DNA of 64,000 bases from an uncultured Woeseiaceae bacterium (GCA_945788625.1 CALZMQ010000003.1:58310-122309), one strand, 5' to 3'; positions 43,603-53,902 are shown, numbered from the stretch's first letter. Numbers and translations: made by a program. Notes: generated by a model not told the origin, from the letters alone.

Positions 43603-45882
43603 ATGCGCACATCGTCCGCCAGTCCGGTCCGCGTTCTCAACCTCACCCTGATTGTACTTCTGTCGACCATAGTCGTCCCGTCGGCAGCGTCGGCAGAGCA
43701 ATTTGCGACCATCCGGAACGAGATTTCGCCGGACCTCTGCCTGGAATTCTCACATGCCTCTTCCGGTGCATACTCCTGGTCGGGAAGCTCCGGAGGACCG
43801 TATCTCACACCGTGCGACGAGCGGGAATACCTGATCGCATTCAGGTCCGGAAATCTCGTCAGTTTCCGGAAGGAAGACGTCGAGAACGCCTTGCAACGCG
43901 ACAAAAACGTCTTCGAAGCTAATGCCGAGTGCAAGGCGCTAAAGCGTAGCTACGTCCAGATTACCCGGAAGTATCACTGGAGCGTCGTCGGGGCAAAGTA
44001 CTCGGACCCGATTCAGTACCCGGACACAACCGACGATCACTGCACGAAGTGGACCGCAAACGGGACGATCAGCGGCTACGGAGAGCCTCAGGACGGCGCC
44101 CCGGTGCACCTCTGTTTGACACGGTTACGGGAGCTCAGTGGCGAACTCACCGATACCGTCGAACCCCAGCCCTGCGATGGTCGCGCAGAGCAATACTGGA
44201 CGGTGGAATACGAAGATATTGGCGCTACCGCAGCTACCCCTTCGGCACCGGAACAGCAGCAGGCAGCCGAGGCACCGCCGCCACCGCCAGCCGATCCGAA
44301 TGCCAGGGACAGTCGCGGAGACACCGAGCTTCACCGCCTGGCGCGTGCGGGAGACATCGAGGGAGTGCGCGATGCACTTGAGCGCGGAGGAGACGTCGAC
44401 ATCAAGAACAACTCCGGCCGTTCGCCGCTGGAAGAAGCATTTCGGGTCGGTGCGGACGATCAGATCATTCAGGCCATGCTCAGCAAAACCGCGACGCCAT
44501 CGGCGTCCTCGTACGCGCTGATCGACCGGCTTTCGGACGATCCGGCCAGCCGCCAGTCATTAATAACAAGCCTCGATTCTGGCGTTACGCTCAATGCAAC
44601 TTCCTTCAATATCCTTCTCCAAAAGACCAGTGACAAGGACCTGCTCGATCGCGCCATCGTCGCGGCGGAAGACCCCATGGCTGCGCTGGACTCTGCGGTA
44701 CTCAAGCGAGACCTGGAACTCACCGGCCGAGTCATGTCCATGCGCAACGTCAAACCGTCCCCGCGGACGATGCAGATCGCAATGCAAGGCCCTTCCGTAC
44801 CGATGTTGACGATGTTGCTGGACAACGACGGTGATCCCAACACGATCCTCAATTCGTCTCTTTCCGCGGACCGCATGGAGTTCGCAGAGCTTGCACTCGA
44901 TTACGGTGCTACGCCGACCGCAGACCAGGTTCAGCGGGCCGGCAAGTCAGGCAATTTCGCACTCTCCCAAATGCTCATCAGTTCCGGTGCAAGTCCGGAA
45001 GGCGCCGTGATGGAGGCGATAAAGAAAAAGAACAAGCAGGCGATTGCTGACCTGGTCAACAGCGGCATCCAGCTCAAGAAACAGGAATACACCGATCACT
45101 GGATTTTGTACCGCGACACAGACATGACCCGGTTCCTGTTGCAGCAGGGCGCGAGTCGAAACAGAGCAATGGACCAGGCATTCAGGTACTGCAACAAGGA
45201 AGTGGTCACGCTGCTCTACGACGAATTCGGTGTCGAAGCGCAAGGCAGCGATCTTAGGGCGGCGCTGAACCGGGGGTCCGGATGCGACATGAAGACGTTG
45301 ATCGACCTCGTCCTGGACCAGGGACTGGATCCCCAGTGGGGCATGATGCAGGCAATTGACCGTGACAATTACCAGGGCGCTGTGAATATACTAATCGATC
45401 GAGGCGCGAGCGCGAAGCCACCGGAACTGATGATGCACGCCGTCGCTAAGGGAAAGCCAGATGCAATGATCGCCTTGCTCGAACACGGCGCATCACCAAA
45501 TATCCCGTTCGAAGACGGTACAACGCTGCTGCACAGGGCATTCGATATTTGTGAACCTTATATGGCCGCGGAGACCTTCATCAACAAACTTGTCAGGGCC
45601 GGTATCGATGTCAATGCCAGGGATGCCAACGGCGACACGGCACTTCACAGGGGCGCTGGCAAGCCAGATTGCTGGAAAGAGACCGCACACCTGATCACGG
45701 ATGGACAGTTCTTCACCAATTCCTTCTACACCTCCGGCCCGGACGGAAAGTCGATCCTGATGCCTCCGACACTTGACGAGCCGATCGACGTCAATATACG
45801 CAACAATAGCGGTCAGACCCCGCTGGGCGTTGCCCGCGGCAAGAATAAGAAAGTACTGAAACAGGCGGGAGGCGTGAAATGA
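43603..45882 (+). CDS. Secreted ankyrin-repeat protein, coupled to the MACPF gene
   Basis: 759 residues: signal peptide to ASAEQF (about residue 32); a Cys-containing N-terminal domain (residues 33-205) of unknown type; Pro-rich linker (PEQQQAAEAPPPPPADP); then ankyrin repeats, clear at GDTELHRLARAGDIEGVRDALERGG, DGTTLLHRAF and NGDTALHRG with degenerate ones between, ending in GQTPLGVARG. The stop overlaps the MACPF ATG (ATGA). An exported ankyrin protein next to a pore-former suggests a periplasmic immunity, chaperone or delivery partner; this is inferred. Confidence 0.85.
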   Translation: MRTSSASPVRVLNLTLIVLLSTIVVPSAASAEQFATIRNEISPDLCLEFSHASSGAYSWSGSSGGPYLTPCDEREYLIAFRSGNLVSFRKEDVENALQRDKNVFEANAECKALKRSYVQITRKYHWSVVGAKYSDPIQYPDTTDDHCTKWTANGTISGYGEPQDGAPVHLCLTRLRELSGELTDTVEPQPCDGRAEQYWTVEYEDIGATAATPSAPEQQQAAEAPPPPPADPNARDSRGDTELHRLARAGDIEGVRDALERGGDVDIKNNSGRSPLEEAFRVGADDQIIQAMLSKTATPSASSYALIDRLSDDPASRQSLITSLDSGVTLNATSFNILLQKTSDKDLLDRAIVAAEDPMAALDSAVLKRDLELTGRVMSMRNVKPSPRTMQIAMQGPSVPMLTMLLDNDGDPNTILNSSLSADRMEFAELALDYGATPTADQVQRAGKSGNFALSQMLISSGASPEGAVMEAIKKKNKQAIADLVNSGIQLKKQEYTDHWILYRDTDMTRFLLQQGASRNRAMDQAFRYCNKEVVTLLYDEFGVEAQGSDLRAALNRGSGCDMKTLIDLVLDQGLDPQWGMMQAIDRDNYQGAVNILIDRGASAKPPELMMHAVAKGKPDAMIALLEHGASPNIPFEDGTTLLHRAFDICEPYMAAETFINKLVRAGIDVNARDANGDTALHRGAGKPDCWKETAHLITDGQFFTNSFYTSGPDGKSILMPPTLDEPIDVNIRNNSGQTPLGVARGKNKKVLKQAGGVK

Positions 45883-48800
45883 CCGCACTGCACCCTGTGG
45901 CGGACGGCTGGCTGCGGTCAGGGTACAGGCGAGTTCTGATCATTCTCTGTTGTGCCCTGTTGCCGGTCGGCCCGACCGCTGCGCAGGGGCAATATCACTA
46001 CGAGCAGATTCCCAACGCGGGCATCAAGGGCAACAACGACGAGACACTGAACAAGGTGACAGTGGAAGACTGCATGCAGGCCTGCAACGAGCGCGACTGG
46101 TGCCTGTCATTCGATTACCGCAAGCGAGAGACGAAATGCTACCTGAGCCGGGCCGATGTGAGTACCGGGGAATTGAAATCCGACTATCCGGGAAACCCGT
46201 TCGATCACTACGTCAAACGGCCTGGACTCGACCCGAGCCTGGCGGTTTCGATGCCACAGTCGCAGGGGCAGCCGGCGTCGCAGACGCGACAACCGATGCC
46301 GGTCGTTCGGCCATCCACCGGGCCTGCGCGCGCCGCCCCTCCGAATCAGTGGCTGGACCTGACGTTGCCGGGAGCGCGCCCGGCATTCTCCGCCGACCGC
46401 GAAAACGTTCTCGGCACTGGCGACCAGGGCGCTATTTCGGTCTGGCTGCGCGCCGACTGGGACGACGACTATTGCGCCGAGCAACAGGCACGCTTGAGTA
46501 ACGACGTGCTCCTGCGCATGTACGTGTACGATCACGGCAGCGCACAGCAGGCGCGGTTCCGGGTTTCGGTAACCTGCGACCGAAGAAGCATCCTCCTCGA
46601 AAACGATGGCCGCGACGAGGACTACACTTATGATCAGTTGTCTTTCGTCGGCGACGGACTTCGCGATGGTGAGCCACACCTGTTGAACCTCGTGACGACA
46701 GAGTCTGGCACCGAGATATGGCTGGATAACAACTTCGCCGGATCGCTCGATGTCGGCTACAAGGAATTCCGATCGGCACAGCTCACAGTCGGCGCACGCG
46801 GCGGTAATCGTGGCTTCGTTTTTCCCGGCGGCATCGCGAGGATGCGCATCTACAATGCGCCGATAAAGCCGGAGCGATTGATAGTCCTGGGCCGGCTGAA
46901 TGACGAGGGCCACGCACGGCAACCCGAATGGTCGAACGTCGTCGCCTACATGCCGCTATCGCCATCCGGGAATTCTACGATCGCGTTCAAGTCTCCGTCG
47001 TGGGACCCGGCCATGATCGCCGCCGGACGTCCGTGGATGCTCAGCGGCGATGAAAACGTGACCAGCATTCGTTTCGACCGTCAATCCGACACCGACCTGA
47101 CCTTTCAGAGCCGCGACATGAAGACGCTGTTCTGGTCAGACGCCTGCCAGGTTCCCGAGGCGGCGCGGCGGGCCGACCTGAGCTGCGGTACCCAGGTGCT
47201 GGTCATGGCAACCACGGCTCACGAAAAAAACAAGCAGGCGATTGATTACAACTTGTTCATGCGCGAGTCGGCGCAACGTTTCAGGCAACTCGGCGGTAAC
47301 ATCACGCTGGCCGCCGGTGCTCGCGACACGGAGATGAGAGTTGGCAACTCGCTGTACACATTGCCGTCATCTGCGCTGTCGGAAGAAGACTTTGGCAGCG
47401 CCTGGGGCGGTGGCGGCGGCCTGGTCAACGCAGACTATTCATCCAAAGGTTTCGATCTCAGGAAGCTGGACCCGTTCGACGTCGGCAAGACCGGCGTCGA
47501 GAACTTCATATTCGCGATGAACGTCGCCGAGATGAACCAGCACAACAGCTACGCGTGGCGGCAGGAAGGCGGTTATTCATTGCCGTACGGGTTGTTCATC
47601 GACAGCACCACGATAGGTTGTGACGGCTCACGGGATTTCAGATCGGTGAGGAATGAACAGCAGTTGGCCGAGGTGGCCGGCAAAAACTCGAGCATCACCC
47701 TCCTCGGCCTGACGGCCAACCAGACCTTTCGGCAAAAGAGCTCACGCATGTACAGCAAGGGCGAGAGCATGCTCAGTTCGCAGGCTCGCTGCACCACGTA
47801 CATCCTGGTGTTGGACAAGGCGCGTGCCGCCCTGAGCCGCGGGTTTCGCGCGGAAGTAGAACTGGCCGCCGAAGCATGCTCGTCCGGAATCGACAGCCGG
47901 TGCAATTCGGCTGTCGCGCGCATTGTCGAGCGATTCGGCACGCACTACCCAAATGCGATCGGCTACGGCGGCGTCGCTGAGATGATCGCGGAATTCACTA
48001 ATGAAGAAACGGTTCTCCTGAAGTCGATCGAGAGATCCACGGGTACGAGCCTCGAGCACACCGTCTCCATCGGCGGATCCGTAAACGTCGGCGGAGCGCT
48101 GAGCCCCGTCTCCGCGAGCGCTTCGCTTAGCGACACATTTTCAAACGGTTTTTCGCAACTGCAAACAAACGCAAACACATCACGCGAGACAATCAGCAAG
48201 ATCGAGGAGAAGATGAAATTCGAAAGCCGCGGCGGGCGTGGTGGGTCTACGTTCGAGAGCTGGATATCGGATGACAAGAGTGCGATCCCGATTTACGCCG
48301 ACATCCGACCGATCCCGGAGCTGCTTGCTCCGCCGTTTTTTACCGATCCACGCGTCATGAACAGCGTTCAAGCGGCGCTGTACCGGCATCTCGGCGCGGT
48401 GCTGCCAATTGGCGGACTGAACGCCAGGGAATTCAACACCTCGAAGCTGTTGGAACCGAGACCGAAAATCAAGCAAGTCGCTGCGCAGCCGAAGCCGCGC
48501 GGGCCAACCTGCAAGCGGCGGACACAAACCGTGTCAGGAAAGACTGTCTTCACTGACGAGTCGAACGCCAGCGTTGAACGAGGCGATACCGAGATTGATT
48601 CCGACGACTGGACGAGCGTGGCGCTGGACTACAGCGTGGAAGTCACCGGCCGCACCATCGATCTTGTCGTCACCTGGTACTCGCAGGAGCGCAATAGCGA
48701 CAAGTCCGCCGGTGACACGCGGTTCAAGTCCGTGACGAGAACGAGGCTTTTCACCGTGGAGTCGCACTGCCCGAATTCGAGGATTCTCGACACTACTGGG

Positions 48801-48989
48801 CTGGTGAGGTCATCGCGCCGGGAAGAGTACTATCGCGGCGAAGTCCATGGCATGCGGACGTTTCCGAGTATCGGATCGCTCAGGGATATCCAGGTGCGAT
48901 TCGATGCGTCCGGCGGCAACGATGACGATGTTCAGAAAATGACCGCAAACATAAAACCCTTTTCTGTCGTACTCAGCGAGTCACGTTGA
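45879..48989 (+). CDS. Secreted MACPF (perforin-like) protein with PAN and LamG-like domains
   Basis: 1036 residues. Signal peptide to about 35 (VGPTAAQGQ). PAN/apple-like domain at 40-115 (CMQACNERDWCLSFDYRKRETKCYLS). Pro/Gln linker. LamG/concanavalin-like domain at about 165-330 (ISVWLRADWDDD, ARMRIYNAPIKPERL). MACPF domain at about 430-860, including the family signature FGTHYPNAIGYGG (residues 686-698) and membrane-helix-like segments around SASLSDTFSNGFSQLQ. A C-terminal beta-rich domain covers 875-1036. MACPF proteins insert into membranes as oligomeric pores. Gene order and the ATGA overlap tie it to the ankyrin protein. A target-cell attack or host interaction role is plausible but unproven. 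Confidence 0.87.
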   Translation: MTALHPVADGWLRSGYRRVLIILCCALLPVGPTAAQGQYHYEQIPNAGIKGNNDETLNKVTVEDCMQACNERDWCLSFDYRKRETKCYLSRADVSTGELKSDYPGNPFDHYVKRPGLDPSLAVSMPQSQGQPASQTRQPMPVVRPSTGPARAAPPNQWLDLTLPGARPAFSADRENVLGTGDQGAISVWLRADWDDDYCAEQQARLSNDVLLRMYVYDHGSAQQARFRVSVTCDRRSILLENDGRDEDYTYDQLSFVGDGLRDGEPHLLNLVTTESGTEIWLDNNFAGSLDVGYKEFRSAQLTVGARGGNRGFVFPGGIARMRIYNAPIKPERLIVLGRLNDEGHARQPEWSNVVAYMPLSPSGNSTIAFKSPSWDPAMIAAGRPWMLSGDENVTSIRFDRQSDTDLTFQSRDMKTLFWSDACQVPEAARRADLSCGTQVLVMATTAHEKNKQAIDYNLFMRESAQRFRQLGGNITLAAGARDTEMRVGNSLYTLPSSALSEEDFGSAWGGGGGLVNADYSSKGFDLRKLDPFDVGKTGVENFIFAMNVAEMNQHNSYAWRQEGGYSLPYGLFIDSTTIGCDGSRDFRSVRNEQQLAEVAGKNSSITLLGLTANQTFRQKSSRMYSKGESMLSSQARCTTYILVLDKARAALSRGFRAEVELAAEACSSGIDSRCNSAVARIVERFGTHYPNAIGYGGVAEMIAEFTNEETVLLKSIERSTGTSLEHTVSIGGSVNVGGALSPVSASASLSDTFSNGFSQLQTNANTSRETISKIEEKMKFESRGGRGGSTFESWISDDKSAIPIYADIRPIPELLAPPFFTDPRVMNSVQAALYRHLGAVLPIGGLNAREFNTSKLLEPRPKIKQVAAQPKPRGPTCKRRTQTVSGKTVFTDESNASVERGDTEIDSDDWTSVALDYSVEVTGRTIDLVVTWYSQERNSDKSAGDTRFKSVTRTRLFTVESHCPNSRILDTTGLVRSSRREEYYRGEVHGMRTFPSIGSLRDIQVRFDASGGNDDDVQKMTANIKPFSVVLSESR

Positions 48990-49158
48990 CGCGCGAAGGG
49001 CCGTCGCAATCCTTTCACCGAGGCGGGTAGCAGACTATGACAGTCAGAATCGGCAATATTCTGCTGTGCTAGACTGAATAAGACAAACAGCTTGTAAGCC
49101 CGGGTTGAAAGTTCGTAAACGTCTCGCCGTAACTTTACGTTCGGGAAGGAGCCGCAGT

Positions 49159-50431
49159 ATGCGCATGCAATTTAGTGGACTCGTTGCAACGGTCGTCACC
49201 TGCGGCTTGCTGGCGCTTATGGCTTCATACGCCGAGCCGGCGCACGCCAACAAGAACAAGAAGAAAGCCACTACGTCCGTGAAACAAACGCGGCCGGCGA
49301 AAACTCAAAACAAGAACAAGGCGAACGCACCCGCGCAACCGAACCAACCAGCGGCCGGGGCCGCCCCCGCACCACAAAACCGCACGTCTTCGCCCGGCAA
49401 TCAATATGACCGGCCGGCCAAGCCGACTAATGCCGGCACCTCGTCGCCAGGCAATCAATACGGGCAGCCCAGCCAGTCGCGCAATGCGAGTTCCACTGCA
49501 CCGCGCAATCAATACGATCCAGCTACGAAGGCCAACACCAATCGGCAACCTGGTTCCGCTTCGTCGGGCAACCAGTACGACGCCGCCACAAAGGCGAACG
49601 CTAACCGGCAGCCTGGTTCCGCTTCGTCGGGCAACCAGTACGACGCCGCCACGAAGGCGAATGCCAACCGCCAGCCTGGCTCCGCTTCGTCGGGCAACCA
49701 GTACGACGCCGCCACGAAGGCGAACGCCAACCGGCAGCCTGGCTCCGGTGCATCCGGTGGTCAGTACGACTCGGTCAACCAGCCGATGAATAACGGTTCG
49801 GGTTCGCCCGGAGGCAATACGTACGATTCGCTGAAGCTGAAGTCCGCGACCACCTCCCACCTCCAGCGGCGGCGACTATGCCGAGGCGCCGCAGGGTGGC
49901 CAGCGTGCGAATGCGGCCCGACAGGCTGGCTCCACTTCGTCCGGTGGTCAGTACGACTCGGTCAACCAGCCGATGAATGCCGGATCCACAAAAGCAGGTG
50001 GTCAGTACGACTCGGTCAACCAGCCGATGGACGCCGGCGCCGCTAATTCACGCAACAGGTACGACACCGCACGCCGCCAAAACGCTGACAGCTCAGGGGC
50101 CGGGGCGAGCCCGACAGCAGAGGGGCAATACGGACAACTCCCGAAGCGAAGGGTCGCCTCGGGTACCGAGCCCCCGGGCGACGGGAATCCGGACCAGGGT
50201 GGACAGTACGGGAAATTGAAGTTGAAGCCAGTCAGCGAATCGGCGAGTCCCCAAGACAACGAAAACAGTATCGGTGACGATTTGAATACCAGGCGCGCAT
50301 CCGAAAGCGCTGCAGGCGGCCAAGGCGGTGGCGCATCCGGAATCGACGCGGGCGGCGCGGGCCGACGAACCGATGATCCCAACGAGTCTTCGGATGAAGA
50401 CCGGTCCGATGATAGCGACGGCAGCAAATAG
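49159..50431 (+). pseudogene. Repeat-rich secreted protein, frameshifted
   Basis: Two overlapping reading frames form one protein of about 423 residues if one base is removed from the CCC at 49856-49858. Before it: signal peptide (ATVVTCGLLALMASYAEPAHA), Lys/Asn/Pro-rich region, then NQYD-containing repeats. After it, in the other frame: GGDYAEAPQGGQ and more GGQYDSVNQPM repeats, ending in an acidic DEDRSDDSDGSK tail. The uncorrected frame ends at 50046 in nonsense Arg-rich sequence. ATG 49159 has AAGGAG 8 nt upstream. Function unknown; low-complexity secreted proteins of this kind often act in matrix or adhesion. The shift may be a real mutation, a phase switch or a sequencing error. Confidence 0.75.
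49495..49757 (+). repeat. 63-bp tandem repeats
   Basis: Four units of 63 bp (21 residues: GNQYDAATKANANRQPG core) with phases at about 49495, 49558, 49621 and 49684. The last three are nearly identical at DNA level; the first is more diverged. Such arrays expand and contract by slippage or recombination. Confidence 0.85.
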
Positions 50432-50547
50432 GCAAACCTCGTCAACCCGGGTACGTTCGCATTATGTTTCCAGGCTAACGTACCGACTTAAACTCCATCG
50501 TGCGGTTTGCTAGACTTCGCACTCACAACAACAATCGATCTCGCAGG

Positions 50548-50571
50548 CGCACCGAACGTTCGATCGGTGCG
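50548..50571 (+). other. Leader hairpin
   Basis: CGCACCGA and TCGGTGCG form a perfect 8-bp stem with an 8-nt loop in the leader of the cadherin-like lipoprotein gene, about 38 bp before its ATG. No T-run. It could be a regulator site or an RNA structure. Confidence 0.4.
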
Positions 50572-50608
50572 GTAAGGGGCTAGCGTCAACAACCTGAAGG
50601 AGTCAGCA

Positions 50609-52480
50609 ATGCGACATATTGTGTTTCTGGGAATCGTGCTGGGTGTTCTGTCCGCGTGCGGCGGTAGTGGCGGTGGCGCAGCGCCCCCCCAGCCGCCAGC
50701 GAATCGCGCACCCGTTGCCAACAACCAATCCGTTGCGACTGACCCGGGCCAGGATATCAACGGGACGCTGACCGCGTCGGACGCAGACGGTGACGCGCTG
50801 ACTTATGCCGTCGCGACGCCCCCGGTTTCCGGCACTGTCGTGCTGAGCGGAACGGGCGACCGCGATTTCACGTACTCACCGAATGCAGGATTCACGGGCG
50901 CGGACTCGTTCACATTCACGGCGTCCGACGCTGCGGCGACTTCAACCCAGGCGACGCTGACAATCAACGTCAACACCAAGCCCACGGTGGTCGGGGGCAA
51001 TCTCGAAACCAGTGAACTCATTGCGATCGACGGCAGCGTCGCGGGTAACGATGTGGAAGGAGACGCGCTGACGTACACCGTCGCCATGCAACCGACGAAA
51101 GGTACGATCTCGAATTTCGACAGCGCAAACGGCACGTTCACCTATACACCTGACCCGTCACAGGACGGCGCGGACAGCTTTACCGTGACGGCTGCCGACG
51201 CTTTCCAGACCTCCGACGCGGCAACGGTTGCTATCGAAATCTTCCGATGGGGCGGCACGCTCCAGTTCGGTACGGCCGCGCTCGACGGAGTCTCGACGAC
51301 GGGCCTATACCAGACAGCGAATGGCGACTTTGTCCTGGGCGGGGTGACAGACGGCCAGATCGGCAGCACGCCAAACGCCGGGGTTACCGACGCATGGTTG
51401 CGGAAGATCGACCGACGCGGCAACGAGATCTGGACGGCCCAGTTCGGCGGTGTGAACAACGACAACAGCCGCGTGCTGTTGCCCGATCCGGATGGCAGTG
51501 GGACATTTGTTATCGTGCCACAGAGTGGCATTGGTGCGACCGTGTACAAGTTCGATAACGATGGCCTCGAGCAACTCAATGCGCCGGTGGATTTCCAGGG
51601 CATCGTCTCGACGTCGTACGCCTATGCGGGGACCGTGGATTTGAACGGTGACGTGTACATCATCTCCTGGATTACGCCAACGTCATCGCTCCTGACGAAA
51701 ATCGACGGCTCCAACGGTAATACGCTCTGGCAGCGTGCCCTCGAGGGTACGTCCGATAATGCCGTGACTCCGTTTAATGCCGAATGGCTGAACATTCGTT
51801 TGCGAAGTATCGATGTCAATGCGGCGGGCGAACTGATCGTCTCCGGCTTTTACTGGCCGGATGCGGGTGTTGTCCGACCGTGTGCGATCTGCGCCTTTAT
51901 TGTCCAATACGACACTGCGGGAACGCTGCTGGACACGACTGAAATCAACGACTTTGCAGCCGCGTGTAACCAGCCGGAAGAGGGCTGGATCTATCGCGTA
52001 GCGGTGGCGCCGGACCAGTCGCTCTGGGCCGTTGGATATGGAGGGCCGTTGACCGACTCGTCGTTCATGCAGGTTGCGAAACTCAACGCCGATGCCTCTG
52101 CGACCCAGTGGACGCATTGCGATGCAACCGGCGATTCCAGCTCGTTTTACTTCACGTACCCGACGTTTACGGCTAACGGCGATGCGCTGATCTGGGGGTA
52201 CGTCACGGCTCCGCCAGACCCGATGACGGGTGTCTCGGATTCGGCCATCACAGTACTGACGCGACTCGCGCCGGATGGAAACGTGGTGTTCCGCCGGGAA
52301 ATCGCGAGTATTCGCGCGAACGGTAGTGACGCCAACATGTTTGCCGGCAGCGTCGTCGAGGATAGCCAGGGACTCCTGTACGTAACGGGCGAAACGGACG
52401 GCGAGTTCACGCCGGGGGGCAACGCGGGCAGCGACGACGCCTTCGTCCTGAGATTGTCGGCAGACGGGACAGTTCAGTAA
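50609..52480 (+). CDS. Lipoprotein with two cadherin/Ig-like domains and a beta-propeller-like region
   Basis: 623 residues: lipobox SAC (residue 17) then Gly/Pro linker; two cadherin-like (VCBS/Big_9 type) domains at about 30-120 and 120-210 (DADGDALTYAVATPPVSGTV, DVEGDALTYTVAMQPTKGTI); then a repeat-rich region (GNEIWTAQFGGVNND, GNTLWQRALEG, QVAKLNADASATQW, FVLRLSADGTVQ) like PQQ/SBBP-type blades. Surface adhesion or polymer binding is likely. AAGGAG precedes the start. Confidence 0.82.
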   Translation: MRHIVFLGIVLGVLSACGGSGGGAAPPQPPANRAPVANNQSVATDPGQDINGTLTASDADGDALTYAVATPPVSGTVVLSGTGDRDFTYSPNAGFTGADSFTFTASDAAATSTQATLTINVNTKPTVVGGNLETSELIAIDGSVAGNDVEGDALTYTVAMQPTKGTISNFDSANGTFTYTPDPSQDGADSFTVTAADAFQTSDAATVAIEIFRWGGTLQFGTAALDGVSTTGLYQTANGDFVLGGVTDGQIGSTPNAGVTDAWLRKIDRRGNEIWTAQFGGVNNDNSRVLLPDPDGSGTFVIVPQSGIGATVYKFDNDGLEQLNAPVDFQGIVSTSYAYAGTVDLNGDVYIISWITPTSSLLTKIDGSNGNTLWQRALEGTSDNAVTPFNAEWLNIRLRSIDVNAAGELIVSGFYWPDAGVVRPCAICAFIVQYDTAGTLLDTTEINDFAAACNQPEEGWIYRVAVAPDQSLWAVGYGGPLTDSSFMQVAKLNADASATQWTHCDATGDSSSFYFTYPTFTANGDALIWGYVTAPPDPMTGVSDSAITVLTRLAPDGNVVFRREIASIRANGSDANMFAGSVVEDSQGLLYVTGETDGEFTPGGNAGSDDAFVLRLSADGTVQ

Positions 52481-52568
52481 CGAGCGTCCTTGCTTTGGTT
52501 TCTTAATAAGCTATCGGGGTGCCCGATGTCATTTGGTCAAAATGACTATTTGCAGGGAGTCAAGCATC

Positions 52569-53642
52569 ATGAATAAGAACATGTGGCGGTTCTTCTGCAT
52601 GGGACCACTTTTGCTGTTCGCATTGCCACACTCTCTTGCGGCCGAAAATAGTGAGGCACCGGGCATGCATCACGGCGTTTCGGCCATGCCGATCAAGCGA
52701 CCGGCCCCGCGCTATCCCGGCAGTGAACTCGGGCGCGGCCAGCAAGGCTGGGTGCAGCTCAGCTACGTCGTGACCGCCGACGGTGAGATCGTCGATCCGG
52801 TTGTCGAGAATTCGAGCGGCTCTCACGCTTTCGAAAAAGAAGCCCTGCGTACCGTCAAGCGGTGGGCCTATGAGCCGGCAACCTGGGATGGCGTGCCGGT
52901 TCAGCAATGCCGCACCAAGGTGATGATCACGTTTGCGCTCGAAGGTGCCGGTACCGGCGTTACGAAAAAATTCTACCGTCGCTACAAGAAAATCGACAAG
53001 GCGATTGGTAATGGCGAATTGGCGAAAGCACAAAAGATGGTCGATGATGCTGTCGATGACCTTAACCTCTCGCTATCCGAAACGGCGTGGCTATGGACTG
53101 CGCGCGCCCGCCTTGCTGGACTGAATGGCGACAAGGCCGCGCAACTTTCCGCGTTACGAAAGGCAACCAGGAACAATGGCAAGTGGGTCGACGAAAAGCT
53201 CTACCCCAATTTGCTCTTGCTAAGAACTGCGTTGGAGATGGAAAAAGGACATCTCTCCGAGGCACTGAGCACTCACGACAAGCTCGTCAAAACGCAATTA
53301 GACAACCCGATGCTGGAAAAGCTGGACCCGCTCGTCAGCAAGGTCCGTGAAGTTGTCGCGAGTGAAACAGTGCTCTCCATTCCTGCGCGCATTGGCGAGA
53401 AAGAAGACTGCAAAGACTGCGCGACGAACTGGCATTACGACCCGCTTCGTCGCAAATTCAGTATCGCCAATGTCAACGGTAGCCTCAGAGATATCGAATT
53501 TCGTTGCGCCTGGCAGCGCGTTGTCGACAAAGTGCGCGAAGACTACACGTGGGAAGTCCCGGAAGACGCGGGAGATTGCTCGATTATAGTGTTCGGCGAA
53601 CCGGGCACCACGTTCAACCTGCTGGAGCTGCCCGCCGCCTAG
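52569..53642 (+). CDS. Secreted TonB C-terminal domain protein
   Basis: 357 residues: signal peptide to LAAEN (about residue 25); TonB-C domain at about 40-125 (PRYPGSELGRGQQGWVQLSYVV, DGEIVDPVVENSSGSHAFEKEALRTVKRWAYEPA); then a helical TPR-like domain and a C-terminal part with a Cys pair (EDCKDCATNW). Unlike energy-transducing TonB it lacks an N-terminal membrane anchor/Pro-rich arm, so it is a stand-alone exported domain. ATG 52569 has AGGGAG about 9 nt upstream. Confidence 0.82.
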   Translation: MNKNMWRFFCMGPLLLFALPHSLAAENSEAPGMHHGVSAMPIKRPAPRYPGSELGRGQQGWVQLSYVVTADGEIVDPVVENSSGSHAFEKEALRTVKRWAYEPATWDGVPVQQCRTKVMITFALEGAGTGVTKKFYRRYKKIDKAIGNGELAKAQKMVDDAVDDLNLSLSETAWLWTARARLAGLNGDKAAQLSALRKATRNNGKWVDEKLYPNLLLLRTALEMEKGHLSEALSTHDKLVKTQLDNPMLEKLDPLVSKVREVVASETVLSIPARIGEKEDCKDCATNWHYDPLRRKFSIANVNGSLRDIEFRCAWQRVVDKVREDYTWEVPEDAGDCSIIVFGEPGTTFNLLELPAA

Positions 53643-53654
53643 CCAGCTCGTCAT

Positions 53655-53882
53655 TTGTCTCTACGGCCTGCGTCGTGGTCATCACATCGCGAAGTAAAAC
53701 ACGAACGGCGCCGCCAGCCAGAGCATCCCCTTGATAAAGAAAAACCAGAAGCCCGCTATGCTTTCCTGCATGACAACGCTGCCAGGGCCGTGGAGTTGCT
53801 GGAATCGCTGGAGACCACCTTCCCCGACGACTGGAGCGATGAAGACGCCGACACGCTTGCGCGGTATCGCGCCGCTCTCTGA
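53655..53882 (+). CDS. Uncertain small ORF or gene remnant
   Basis: 75 residues from TTG 53655. The C-terminal two thirds (ARYAFLHDNAARAVELLESLE, DDWSDEDADTLARYRAAL) has protein-like composition and C/G third positions. On the other strand a 29-residue hydrophobic ORF (53682-53771, IAGFWFFFIKGMLWLAAPFVF) is equally protein-like. Only one is likely real; neither is recognised. Confidence 0.3.
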   Translation: MSLRPASWSSHREVKHERRRQPEHPLDKEKPEARYAFLHDNAARAVELLESLETTFPDDWSDEDADTLARYRAAL

Positions 53883-53902
53883 CACGTATTTAACCGGGCC
53901 GC

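Noticed and set aside
49495..49757. 63-bp repeats as a CRISPR-like array
   Set aside because: The units are contiguous in-frame coding repeats without spacers.
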